In this document: positions 49,926 through 61,214 of the stretch, one piece after another
Position numbering within the stretch: position 1 is the first letter of the stretch
How the letters are laid out: every line of letters starts with the position of its first letter
DNA from: Argentina anserina
Lineage: Eukaryota; Streptophyta; Magnoliopsida; Rosales; Rosaceae
Direction of reading: 5' to 3'
DNA length: 64,000 bases
Assembly: GCF_933775445.1 (NCBI RefSeq)
Contig: NC_065872.1
Span: 8,308,001 to 8,372,000, forward strand
Program-made: the position numbers and the translations under genes
The notes under the pieces: model-generated
What the model saw: only the letters and a program-made list of their open reading frames with translations
The model's database searches: none
Told to the model about the DNA's origin: nothing

Positions 49926-51299
49926 AAGAGGAAATGTGGGAATATGCGAAATTTTGTTAAAATTTTCAAATGAGATTGGTATAAGTATGCTCATAATAAA
50001 GAGAATATCTAGAATTAGGGAACTTTGAGCTTCGGTTTCGCCGGAATTGCTTGGAGCACCGCCATCAATGGCGGCAACCCTTTGCGATGGTTGTTGCGCC
50101 TTATATGGTTGGTCGATTCGGAGTGTGTAGTATATCAAATGAAAGAGGGGAGTGTGATCTTTCTAATGGTACCAATTTCGTCAAAATCTATCGCTGGACG
50201 AGAAAGTTATGGCAGAAATTAGAAAAAGAATGAAAAAAATAGTGAGAAATAACAAAACAGTTCAGAAAATATTTTTAAAGTGACTTTTTTTTCTAATTTT
50301 GTTGACCTTATTCTAATTTCCACTTAAATGTGATGACATTTTTATAATTAATTCATAAGTAGTGATTTTTTTCTAATAAAAGTTAGGAGATGATACATTT
50401 TTATAATTTGTCCTTATTTCTATATTTCCTTCTAACAAATTTGAGCACATTAAAATTATTTAAAACTACCCTAAGGATATTCAATTAAATCAACTAGATT
50501 TTATTTAAACGACTAAAACTCAAAACTTAAAAATAATCATTTGAACCAAAAAAATATAAAATATGTTCTAAAGAAACATGCTCAGAGTTGGCATTTGGAG
50601 AAATCTCAATTGATAATTTAGTAATAGATTATGTGCTCGTTTAAATGGGAGAATACAAAAAGTCTTAACTCCATATTTCAGATGTGGGAACGTGGGATCA
50701 TATTCATACATAGAATATACTTAATATATGACTAAATTTTTTTGTTTAACTCGTACGAAAACTAAACACACTTGTTAATAACCAATTCTTCACAACAAAA
50801 TACTTTTTTATATGAAAATATTTATAACGCAAGAATTCAAGATAAGTTGACAATACCAAGGAGATTGTTACTTATAAAAAGTTTCTCCCTGCTGTATAAT
50901 TCCATATTTGCATCTTTATCCCCGTCTTCCCCCAAATTGCCTAGTTTTTATATTTTAACATAGTAACATTTGCATGGTTCCTAATTTAGAATCTGATTAA
51001 GATTTTATCAGTTAATTCATACGTTGATCACATCGGATAGGCATCATAGCTAGGGTCGGTTGGTGTTACTTGCGTCCTCCACATGCAACTGATGCGAGGC
51101 TCTGCCCAAAGCAATAGAAACAAGGAAACTACCAATCTACCATAGAAAAATATAGTACCCGCCACGAGCAAAAAAACAAAGACACGGGTTTATACAAGAC
51201 AAATTTAACAGTCATCATCCCCACTAATCCACTAAGCAGCATCCGCTGAAGTTGGAACTGCAGTAGTCTGAAATACTATCAATCTCAATCCTCACCGCC

Positions 51300-53661
51300 A
51301 TGGCTACAGACTTCAAGTCCATACCCATAATTGGTAAACTAAAGATGACACTTTTGATTATTGGTTATAAACTTTCTTTCTGCTAAAAATGTGTTGTGTT
51401 GCAATGGTGCAGATATTGGTCCTCTTCTGGCCAAGTGTGATGATCCCAAAATGGATCAAGACCCAGGTGTTGCTTATGTAGTCAAGCAATTAGATCAAGC
51501 TTGTAAAGAAGCAGGCTTCTTCTATGTGGTACTGAAATTACTTCCCTTGTTTATACTTTCGAGTCATGAAAGAATGAATCCATGAGAATTTGTGCCTTTT
51601 GATTTGTGATTGACCAGAAAGGCCATGGTATACCTGAGACTCTGTTAAAAGAAGTCAAGAATTTGACCCGCAAGTTCTTTGAGCTTCCATATGAGGAGAA
51701 AACCAAGATTAAAATGACTGCTGATAAAGGGTACAGAGGATATCAGAGAATTGGGGAGAATATAACAAAAGGTGTACCAGACATACATGAGGCGATTGAT
51801 GTAGGTCTTGTTCATAGCTTTATTGTAGTTATTATATATGGAAATTTGCTATGGTCATATCTCTAGTATGGAAATTTTGTCCCTTTTTTCTAGTACTAAT
51901 AGTAATACTCTCCTTTCTGTTTCTTCTGTACTAGTGCTATAAAGAAGTGAAACCAGGAATGTATGGAGAACTTGGGAAACCTATGGAAGGATGTAATCAG
52001 TGGTATGTATGCACATATCATGGCCTTGCCCTACTGAATTTTCGGTTATCAGAGTTTTTATATGTCGAATAGAGTTCTCAATGGGAATTTGGGATGTCTC
52101 CTCTTTACTTTTCTTTATAACTAGATCATTTTAATGTTAACTGCAGAAGTTCCTGGCTGATCAAACACCCTACCTTTAGTGAGGTGTTTCTTCTTTTTGA
52201 AAAGGAACTTTAATGAGGTGTTACTGTGCTAGTCTGTTAGAGACCAATTTTGGGTTAGTATAGGAAGTTAGGAACTCTTTTGCACAAATGTAGCTCTAAG
52301 CCTTCTTAGATTAAGATTTTATCATCAAATTATGGAGATAAGTTCTGCTTTATTTCCTTTTGCACATTGTGACCATCATATACAACATGTATTAATTTCT
52401 TTTGAACATCATGTTTAGTCTAGGGGCTCCATGTATACTTTCATTTTTAGCTTGTTGTAGGACTTAATGGTTTGCTCATTTAGTCTTGTAAACCTTTATG
52501 CAGGCCATCTAATCCAGCAAACTTCAAGAAACTGATGGAGGAATATATCAGCCTCTGCACAGGCATGTTTTTCCAACAGACCAACTTCTTACCATTTAGA
52601 ACTTCATGCTTCTGGAGTTCTGGCTACAACCATTTGTTTCATTTTTTTTCTCTTGAAATGAACCATATGTTTCAATTTTCTTTCAGAACTTTCAAAAAAT
52701 ATCATGCGTGGAATTGCTTTAGCATTGGGTGGATCACCATATGAATTTGAAGGTGAAAGAGCTGGAGATGCATTTTGGGTGATGCGTCTCATTGGTTATC
52801 CAGAGCTGTGCAGTGACATTGGATGGTAATGCAATAATACTGGTTCTTATTCTACTACTTCTCCCTTCATATCTAACTCACATAACATCTGCTCGTGCTC
52901 GCTTTGTATGTTTGGCCAAACAACACCAGTGGAGCTCACACGGATTATGGTAAAGTTTCTTCACCTTTAGGGCTTTCAGACGATTGTAGGAAATACATTA
53001 CTTGCAGATATCTAAATCTTGTTGCATTTTTATTACAGGTTTGCTGACATTGGTTAATCAGGATGATGATATAAATGCACTTCAGGTAACAGAAATTGTA
53101 GCCTGTATGATGTTTGTATCCCGCTAGTCTAGCTTTCACAACAGTTGAGCAAAATGATTTGTTAAAGGTGAGAAATCTATCGGGCGAGTGGATATCAGCA
53201 CCTCCTGTTCCTGGAACATTTGTCTGCAATATTGGAGACATGCTAAAGGTAATATTTACATGAGTAAAATGTTCATAACATCTGTGAATTTGGTATCACA
53301 CTCTCACCACGTCGCAATGTAGATTTACTCGAATGGTTTGTATGAGTCAACTTTGCATCAAGTTAAAAACTCTTCCCCGAAATACAGGGTTTGTGTGGCA
53401 TATTTCTATGAGGTATGCAATGAGATTGGCCTGTTTATTGGCACTTCTTCCATCGATATTTTCATCTTCATTGTCTGATTTTCTCTACTCGCAGTGTTTA
53501 AACTTACTCTACATGCTTTTGTTGCATGACAGACGAACTTTGACACAGCAGTGGAGCCTTTGGACATTTGCAAACAGAAGACAGGGGGAGCTAAGAAATT
53601 TGAAAGAGCTGTATATGGAGAGCATTTAGTCAGCAAGGTTCAATCAAATTTCGTGTACTAG
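51300..53661 (+). CDS. 2-oxoglutarate/Fe(II)-dependent dioxygenase
   Basis: Eleven exons join in frame to 321 residues: 51300-51333, 51413-51528, 51618-51800, 51935-52002, 52504-52562, 52687-52825, 52930-52949, 53039-53085, 53168-53248, 53323-53412 and 53533-53661. An N-terminal DIOX_N domain (about 7-125, with FFYVKGHGIP) precedes the 2OG-Fe(II) domain (about 165-290). Fe ligands are His203 and Asp205 (HTDYG) and His261. Arg271, which should hold the 2-oxoglutarate carboxylate, is followed two residues later by Cys273 (RVC), not the usual Ser of RxS. The short plain form resembles plant gibberellin-oxidase-like 2-ODDs of unknown substrate, and the substrate cannot be inferred. Intron 5 starts with GC (CAG^GCATGT) rather than GT. 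Confidence 0.93.
52174..52222 (-). repeat. Micro-insertion in a dioxygenase intron, 15-bp repeats
   Basis: CTTTAGTGAGGTGTT (52174-52188) and CTTTAATGAGGTGTT (52208-52222) flank TCTTCTTTTTGAAAAGGAA. The repeats differ at one base. The insert is A-rich on the minus strand and sits inside intron 4 of the dioxygenase gene. Confidence 0.5.
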
Positions 53662-54141
53662 TTGAAATTTAGAGGACCTTAAACTGTCTGAGTGGATTTT
53701 ATTGGGTCAATAACGCACCCCATTGTTCGGGGCTCTGTAAATTTGTAATCTCAGAAGAGATTGCAAAATTTTACAACTATTACAATTTTCGGGAATAAGT
53801 CTTTGTTCATAGACCGCAAAGAGCAAATGAACAAAACCACATTTAAATCAGTGACAATTGTGCAGAATACAACTATTTATTAGACATTCCAAAAGTTCAG
53901 TGACAATTAAGATAATTCATTAGCCACAAAATTGACACCATTCTCCCATGAAGGGATACACTAAATCATCAGCGCAAAGAATGTAGTATAAAAAGGGAGT
54001 GTCTTCCCTCTGCTCATGTATCAGTTGAGTTACATAAGCCACATGCACTAAAATAGTATAAAATCGACCAGAAAAACCTAATATCTCATTATGGCTACAC
54101 CAAAACTCCTATTTCTGGCACAGCAACTCAATCAATAAGTA
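53662..54141. other. Spacer between convergent dioxygenase and Dus genes
   Basis: This 480-bp spacer carries the 3' UTRs of two convergent genes, and no other feature is seen. Confidence 0.6.
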
Positions 54142-55678
54142 TCAAACAGATGACATAGCTAGCCCGTTTGCAGGTATACTAGCAGAATTAATATCCTTAA
54201 GATGAAGGGGAGTTCCTTTACCCAACTCTCTAAGCCGATCCACCATGTCATAGAGAAACTCAAATGTGAGAATGTGTTGTGCATTAAAATCTTCTCTTAT
54301 GTGTGGATGCATTCTGAACCAATCTCCCAGCATCTTATGCACATGTGCACGAATCATACGCCAAGGTACAGGGTATTGTTCACAAAGCTTCAGATACTCC
54401 ACCAAAAGATCTGCCTGGTCCAGTTTCCGATCTTTCTTCCATTCTTCACCCTCCTCAACCCATTCAGCAGTTCGAAAACCAGCAAATAGCGCCGGATTTT
54501 CAAGAAGAGACTCTGCAGAAAGAACCCCATCAGCACCAGTGTATTTCAAACAGTCGTGTGCATCATCTAAGTGCCTTATGTTCCCATTGGCAAGCACAGG
54601 TATCTTGACCGAATTCTTCACAGCCTTGATGGCATCCCAGTTGGCCCGCACCTTCCTCTGGTCTTTCTCATCTCTTGTTCGCCCATGGACAGCTAAAAGA
54701 GAGCAACCAGCATCCTCAAGCATCCTAGCATAATTAATCGTGTCGTCCAAATTTGGGAAAATGCGGATTTTACACGACACAGGAACATGAAGATTGGCAA
54801 CCAAGTTTTCTACTAGAGACTTCACGAGAGGAAGCTTATCCATCAGAAAAGCTCCATAATTCCCCCGCCTAGCGATTCTCTGAGGACACCTGAATACCAC
54901 ATTTCATTTCAATTAAAAACTTCATACTCACAACTCAAGATGGTAATGTAAATCTATAATGACATTTCCTATTCCTCTTAATCGGCATTGACATTTTATG
55001 CTAACTAGGATTCGAATAAGCGAAATTCACATGAATAATCCTAGTATTAAACAAGTAGCGAAACGCCGAAAATGAAGCCTTACCCTAAATTAATGTCAAC
55101 ATAGTCACAGTAGGGCTCCACTCTCTTCGCAGCTTCCAGTAAAACCCCAGGATCATTAGCACAGAATTGAACAAACAATGGACGATCCTCCTGAAATTTT
55201 CACTCTCAAAGTTAATTCACCAACTAGTAAATAACTCACTACATTTAAGTGATTACAGCCAAAAAGTTACCTTGCAAGTGGTAAATTCTTGGTTCCGGTA
55301 CTTCTCAGTCTCGGTAAAAATCCGAGAGTGGAGCATGGGCGTGTACGCCGCGTCGGCGCCGTACTTCCGGCAGAGCATCCGGAACGGGAGCTCGGAGTTG
55401 TCGACCATCGGAGCGACGATCAGCTTGGGCCGGCCGAGCTTAGTCCAGTGAGCCCATGCCCGCTCGATTCGCGACTCGCGGCTCAGGCTCCGGCACGGCG
55501 GCGTCTCAGCTAAATCCAATTGCTGCTGCTGGGGAGAGCAGAGGACGTCGCCGAGGGAGTCGGGTGGGTCCGACGGGTGAGGAGTGAGAAGTTGGGGCTC
55601 CGCGGCGGTGAGGAGGGAGGCCATTTGAGATTTGGGTTTGAGAGAGGAGAGGGGTGGAATGGGAAGTTTGAATTTCAT
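54142..55678 (-). CDS. tRNA-dihydrouridine synthase (Dus1-like)
   Basis: Three exons (55271-55678, 55084-55190, 54142-54889) join in frame to 420 residues. The FMN-binding TIM barrel starts at about 85, with [12 protein letters not shown] (89-100) typical of Dus. Catalytic Cys173 lies in the DINLGCPQ block; HGRTRDEK and PVLANGNI are further flavin/RNA-site motifs, and a small C-terminal helical domain follows from about 330. Dus enzymes use NAD(P)H and FMN to reduce uridines of the tRNA D-loop to dihydrouridine; the closest type is eukaryotic Dus1 (positions 16/17). ATG 55678 was chosen as the first in-frame ATG; the one at 55624 (MASLL) is an alternative. The head (1-80) is Pro/Ser-rich and could target an organelle, which is unproven. 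Confidence 0.94.
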
Positions 55679-55735
55679 GAGGGGACGATGGGAATAGAGG
55701 AGCAACCCATCGCCGCCGCCTTAAGGGTTGTAGGG

Positions 55736-55760
55736 AGGAGGAGGAGGAGGAGGAGGAGGA
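55736..55760. repeat. GGA trinucleotide microsatellite in the Dus1-like leader
   Basis: About eight GGA/GAG units lie in the putative 5' leader of the Dus gene (CCT on its sense strand). Confidence 0.8.
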
Positions 55761-56129
55761 CAGTCGCTAACTGATTCTGAGTTGTAACTGATTAGACAGT
55801 ATTGGTCCACAGCTTAAGAGGTAGGTCATTTACTTTGGGCCAAATGCAATCGCAATGAGTAAAGCCCAGTATAACTGCAGAGTAGTTTTTGGCGCCGTGC
55901 ATCTTCACACAGTGAACGGTTTAAATAATAGAAAAATATTATTATTATTATTTAAAATGGGGTTTGGAACCCCGCATAACTAGGAGGCTCAACTGTACGC
56001 CTGAATTCGTTTATTACTAAATTTAAAGGGGATGCAACAGTGAGGACATAGTGCCAAGACTCCGTGCTACATTGAAAGAACTACTACAATCCCCACAGAG
56101 GACATCCTGAATAATAACAGGTGACTCAT
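55761..56129. other. Dus1 promoter region and LINE tail
   Basis: No gene is supported. A short ATT microsatellite (about 55936-55955), TAA-rich on the minus strand, could be the tail of the adjacent LINE fragment, but the poly(A) end is not definite. Confidence 0.4.
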
Positions 56130-57480
56130 CAAACCAAACATCATCAAGATAACTAGAACTAGTGAGGCCTATGAGCTACACCATTGGCTTCTCGAAAGAC
56201 ATGTGAAACCTGAACAGAATGAAAAGACCTCGAGTAAAACTTGCAGTCCTCCAAAAGCCTTCCAGACTCTGACATGTCCTCCATACCCTTATACAATGCT
56301 GCAACCATCAGTGAGCAATCACTTTCAAGTATGAAATCATCCAACCCTTGGTGAGCCGCCAAGAGTAGACCAGCCTCGCACGCTTCAATCTCTATGTGGT
56401 AGGCTGAAATAGCATGTTGAAAATTAGCGAGCAAATGCAAAGATGCATCTACCCTGCTCATCTCTCGCCATAACTCCAACCCCTCCATCCCGAGAATCAT
56501 GTCGAAAACTCCCATCCACATTGATCTTAATTCTCCCAGAAGGCGGTGTTATCCACCGAGCTTGAGGTCTCTTACTCCTAACATTACATCGGGGATGCAA
56601 CATAGTATACTCATCATAATACCTCCTAGCCCACTCTGCTGCATTGTAAGCATTAAAGAAACAGCTGTTCCAGAAAACATTATTACGCTCAGTCGAGACC
56701 ACCCAAATATAGATTAGGAACAACTCATGTTGTCGGACACTTAAAGAATCCAGAACATTCCTTAGCCAATCCTCCATATTAAACGCATGAATCCTTGCAA
56801 CCATCAAGCCAATCTCACCAATCTCGCCAAGTACCCAGAAACTCATAACCACATTACAATCCTGGAACAAGTGGAGATCACACTCCACCGCACCATGGCA
56901 AAACACACTCATAATCTATTTGGACCATTTTTCGACAGAGAGCAGATTTTGTAGGCAGTAGGCACTACCCTCTCAACAACCTCCAAGCAAACATTCGGAC
57001 TTCCGGAGGAACATTAAAATGCCATATATACTTCCAATATTTATTCAACCCTCCCTCCGACCCCATAGAACTAGAAGCCCTCTTAGTATGCCCCTCAAGA
57101 ACCCTAGCAATGTGATACCCACTCCGAACATAATACATACCTTTTCGATCATGGTGCCAAATTCATCTATCATCTTGCCAACGATCACTTAAGGGAATCT
57201 GTTGGATAATCTCAATTTCCATAGGCAGAAACAATTCTTCAAGGATATCCATATTCCATGCAGGACCAACATCATCAATGAGATCACTAACTTTTAAATC
57301 ATCTGAACCTTCCATCGAAGTAGAGATGAGCTGAAAACTATGAGGTTTAGGAAGCCATGGATCCGACCATACCCTAATGGAACTACCATCACCAACCTGC
57401 ACCCTAGAGTCTTTCAACAACAACTCCTTCCCCCAGATAATGCTCTTCCACGCATAGCTTGCACCCTTCACATTCTAAGC
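56130..57480 (-). mobile_element. 5'-truncated LINE (L1-type) ORF2 fragment
   Basis: In broken frames on the minus strand: a W-x-DPWLP segment and the linker preceding the zinc-binding domain (57163-57471), a zf-RVT-type segment with CVFCHG and CDLHLFQDC (about 56850-57050), and an RNase H-like C-terminus (56159-56912) with KINVDGSF, ILESDC and a HVFREANGVAH-type end. This is the C-terminal part of plant L1 LINE reverse transcriptases; the RT core and the rest of the 5' end are missing, as is usual for truncated insertions. Frameshifts (near 56520 and 57050) and stops make it non-functional. A captured cellular RNase H-like gene is less likely because of the upstream zf-RVT part. Confidence 0.8.
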
Positions 57481-57534
57481 ATCCATAAAGTCGCACAAAG
57501 GGAAGTACTTTGTTTTTATATATACATACCTACG

Positions 57535-57970
57535 ATGCACGGAAGCTTCACCGGAGGTCCGATTCCCACTTCGGAATCGGAATCGGAAGCGGAAGTGCGG
57601 TTTTGAAAAAGAAGGTTTTGACACTCTGAAAAAGAAAGTTTTAGAAGCGTCGTGGAAGCGCGAGAATTGTTGGGTTTTTATAGTTTTCTTCTCTTTTTTC
57701 CGGTTCTAATATAAATCCCTCTTAAAATCTCCATGTTTGTGTTGTTTATTCTAGGTCATTACAAAATATTTATTGAGCTCATTTTCTATCACATTGTTTT
57801 TCTATAATGTTTTAGTAATTAATTTGTTGTTTTATATAATATATTTTTAGATATAAATATATATTATTTTATTATGACGCTTCCAAAACGTACCCGCTTC
57901 CAAAAAAATTCAAAAAAATCGCTTCCGCGGTGCTTTGCTTCCACGTACCCGTACCTGATTCCATGGAACT
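57535..57970. mobile_element. Element with GGAAGCG-rich inverted ends
   Basis: The left side (57535-57655) is rich in GGAAGC, GAATCGGAA and GGAAGCG words, and the right side (57885-57965) is rich in the complement (CGCTTCC, GCTTCCA). The ends thus form a degenerate inverted repeat made of one short word, with an AT-rich centre. Target duplications are not certain (ATACATA occurs on both flanks). It resembles the CGGACACG element at 60616 in design. Confidence 0.45.
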
Positions 57971-59186
57971 TAGATACATATACGGTAGGTTAAAACATAA
58001 ATTATTTTCAATAGTTAATATTGCACCATATATTTGAGCATACAAGATTTTATGGTATAACTATGCCCATCTCATTACATGACGGTTAGATCTTGGTTCA
58101 TCAGCACGTTAATGACTCAAGCAAGTCTAGATTGTCTAATACAGATCGACTAAAATTGGCAGTTCTAATCCGTAAGCATTTTTATTTCAAGACAAATGAG
58201 TGTTAGTTGTAATCACATCTATCAGAACTGAGTCAGTATGATGTTGAGTCATAAAACTCCAAGACAGCATTTTTTCTCAGTATCCTAAGTTTAACGTCTT
58301 GTTAGGGTTAGTCATTTTAATATGTAAATATGTACTAGTCTAAACTTAAACGTCAGTCATTCTAATATTCTTCTTTCATATGGTAGTCATTTCCTTAACC
58401 CAGTCAAAATGCTGTCAATTTCTTTGGCATGTGTAAAGGGAAACAAACAATGTTGCTGATGACCATTCTTAGATCGTTAATTGAACACTTGAATTCGGCT
58501 ACCTCTATATAACTTCTTCTCACTTCCATCTAGAAACACATATTGAGTTTGAAGATTCAGTCCTAGCCGCTCTCGCTATATCTATTTGTTCTGTGTTATT
58601 CTACGCCGAATAGCACCAGAAAACAAAATCGTATACCAATTTTTTTGGTAATGAAATCGTATACCAATTTGGATACAAATTCTCATGAACCATGCAAGAA
58701 TGTGAAGCTCATGCTAGCTATCAGTGATTTTCTGGTATTGTTAGGTACGTGGGTCAAGTCTGTCTTTACTATTCGAGTGAATATTGTTGAAGAAATTAAG
58801 CACGCACATGACATATATTCATTCGTATCGATCTGGTTTTCTTCTCAGAAAGGCAAGTGTTTACCAGTTGGTGTATGAATATTCCATGTAAAAGATTGAA
58901 AATTCAACTTTAATTATGGCCTTATGCAATGGGAGAGAGCAATATTCAAATGTGCGAATAAAAATGACCATATTCAATGTGTGAATGTGATGCTGTTGAC
59001 AATGTTGATCCATCTAGGACATGTGAACACCATGGAGTTTTGATGAGATCGACTGAATAGTGAATACGGTCCCAGTGAATACTGGTTTTGCTCTTTCAAC
59101 ATTAATTGGAATGGAAGCCTCGTTTGTATTAGATCTTGCAAAGTAGCAAATGCTTCAACAACTCATCCTTCCTAGATTAATTGAAA
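57971..59186. other. Intergenic AT-rich stretch
   Basis: No gene is recognised. It contains a micro-insertion at 58626-58670. Open frames (for example 58645-58878) overlap that repeat and show no domain. Confidence 0.55.
58626..58670 (-). repeat. Micro-insertion with 17-bp perfect direct repeats
   Basis: AAATCGTATACCAATTT at 58626-58642 is exactly repeated at 58654-58670. The 11 bp between are TTTTGGTAATG, that is an A-tailed CATTACC insert on the minus strand. It is the clearest case of the class. Confidence 0.65.
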
Positions 59187-59802
59187 GAAGAATGCTTAGG
59201 CGTCATAATATGGCGTCAAATCCGGCGCCACAATTTTACGTGACATGACACGTCACATTGGTATGTCAGCAATTACAATAATAACAAAATGTCATTTTTT
59301 AATAAAAATACAAACATAACCTTGTTAATTCAACAGTTCTAAATTATTATAATTTTTTTCTTTTTTTTATCTCAATAATGCTTCTAAAATATAATTACGA
59401 CATGCGATATATACGACATTTAATTTTTTCATTATGATTATTAAATTAAGAAATATTTTCGTTTTTCTTAAGGAAATATTTTAATGGAGATATATAATTC
59501 GGATATCTTATTTATTTATTTTAAAATTTCAAACGATTTAGTTACCTTACAACATTTATTTAGATAACAACTTTTGGTAAGATTCTTTTGGTTTTTTTTT
59601 CTGAAAGGCAATATTCTTTTATTAGGGTATAATCGATTTAAGGGAATATATAAAGGTAACAAATGTTATTTTTCCTATAGTATACACATCTTAATTAATA
59701 TCATATTTACGATTCATGACTTTTTAATATTTAATTTATTTACATTTACGATTAATTAATGACTATAATTAATTAACACAATTACCATATAAGCACTCTC
59801 AT

Positions 59803-59850
<48 letters not shown>

Positions 59851-60124
59851 TTCACGCACACACACATCTATATACACATATATATTTATATATTTATATA
59901 TTTCAAGCATACTTTATACATATCAATTTTTTAATTACATTTTGAAAAGAACTTTGAAAAAATAAATGATATAAATAAGAACTATAATTTTTTTATAATA
60001 ATCTAGAGCCGTTGGATTAATAAGGATATGATTATATTTTCATTCAAAAATGACATTTTATGATTATTGTAATTGCTAACATGACAATAGGATTATGACA
60101 CGATATTGTGCCAAAATATTTTCC
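59187..60124. mobile_element. MULE-type non-autonomous element with 9-bp target duplication
   Basis: TAATTGAAA flanks the element exactly (59178-59186 and 60125-60133). The outer approximately 125 bp of both ends are imperfect inverted repeats, including AGCAATTACAATAAT, AAAATGTCATTTTT and GGCGT or GGCAC blocks. A 9-bp duplication with long TIRs is the signature of Mutator-like elements. The interior is AT-rich and has no transposase. A compound (AC)n(AT)n microsatellite lies within it. Confidence 0.85.
59802..59850. repeat. Compound AC/AT microsatellite
   Basis: About ten AC units are followed by about fourteen AT units, inside the MULE-type element. Confidence 0.9.
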
Positions 60125-60607
60125 TAATTGAAATTTTTGCTTTAATGACTATCTTCTTTTGGACTCAGCCAAGTTTACTTACTTAACTTAAAAAACTTTG
60201 TGTAATTCGTGTCTATTTTCTTTATTGCGTATTTAGTTACTAGATAGTAACAGTATTTGGTTTCCAATTAATAAAGCTGGCTAATAGAATACTTACGATA
60301 TAGTTCAAGATTAAACTTGTCATCAAAGGGGACTCTAAGATTCGCATTAGGTTGGTCAAAAGCAAACCTTGATACTTAGCAATTCGGATTTGGTTTCAAA
60401 GATCATTATGGCCAAATGACTAGGATTATTAACTGATGGGGGAACAAGACTAGGGCTTGACTTCCCCTAACCAAGTAATAATTACTAATCATGATGCAAG
60501 TAAATATGCATATCACATATTGTTTTGTACTCGAAAACCCTAAACCAAGGTTTGCGTGTTCAAACCTACCTAGTATAGTGGTTGATTCATAATATTCCTT
60601 CTAATTG
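60125..60607. other. AT-rich spacer between two transposons
   Basis: No gene or repeat is recognised in this stretch. Confidence 0.55.
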
Positions 60608-61214
60608 GGTAAGAGCTAGGAAGCACGGACACGCGGACAAGGGTGAAGGGTCCGTATTGCGTGTCCGACACGGACACGGACATGCTCGGACACGCGAACT
60701 CAATTTGGACACAGCCCGGACACGCGAGTGTCGGAATTGGACACGCGGACACGCATCAACTCATAATAAAAGTGAAAGTGCTTATGGCAAGAATCGAACC
60801 TTGGTCATCCAAGGCACCCAACAACTCCTCAACCATTCAAACAGATTCAGTTTTTATTATATTTATGCACACTTTAATATATATATATATATATAAGGAG
60901 AGAAACTCATGATAAAAATAAGAATGTTTGTGGTGGGATTCGAACATTGGTCATCCAAATGATCCAACAAATCCTCAACCATTCCAATAGATTCAGTTTT
61001 TGTTATATTTATGCACACTTTAATATATATACATCTAAATACTTTCAAATTTTAAAATTAATTTTTTAATAAATAAATAAATAAATATATATATTAAAAT
61101 AATTTTAATTGACGTGTCCACCACGTGTCCGTGTCCAAAAAAATTTCTATATGCCGTGTCGACGTATCGAATCGTGTCCAATACAGACACTCGTGTCCGT
61201 GTCCGTGGTAAGAG
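60608..61214. mobile_element. TIR element with CGGACACG-rich ends and 8-bp target duplication
   Basis: GGTAAGAG flanks it at 60608-60615 and 61207-61214. The left end (60616-60760) repeats CGGACACG-type words, and the right end (61112-61206) carries the complement CGTGTCCG. An 8-bp duplication suggests hAT-type transposition. The left end starts CTAGGAAG before the first CGGACACG, while the right end lacks the matching block, so one end may be trimmed. Inside, a block of about 100 bp is directly duplicated (about 60787-60885 and 60933-61031), sharing TTGGTCATCCAA, CCTCAACCATTC and TATGCACACTTTAATATATA. No transposase is encoded. Confidence 0.7.

Larger units (their letters stand above)
47267..51299. 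other. Intergenic region with a GC-rich block, minisatellite and possible large element
   Basis: No conserved protein is recognised. A GC-rich block at about 47690-47930 has repeated GACGACGTCGG, GGAGGTC and GGCG words and yields overlapping Arg/Gly-rich frames without domains. A TTC repeat and a minisatellite follow at 49443-49925. Another GC-rich patch (50025-50110) lies before 50220. Sequences near 47450-47550 and 50220-50430 share inverted TTAGAAAAAAGTCA-like words, so a large non-autonomous transposon is possible. Confidence 0.45.
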
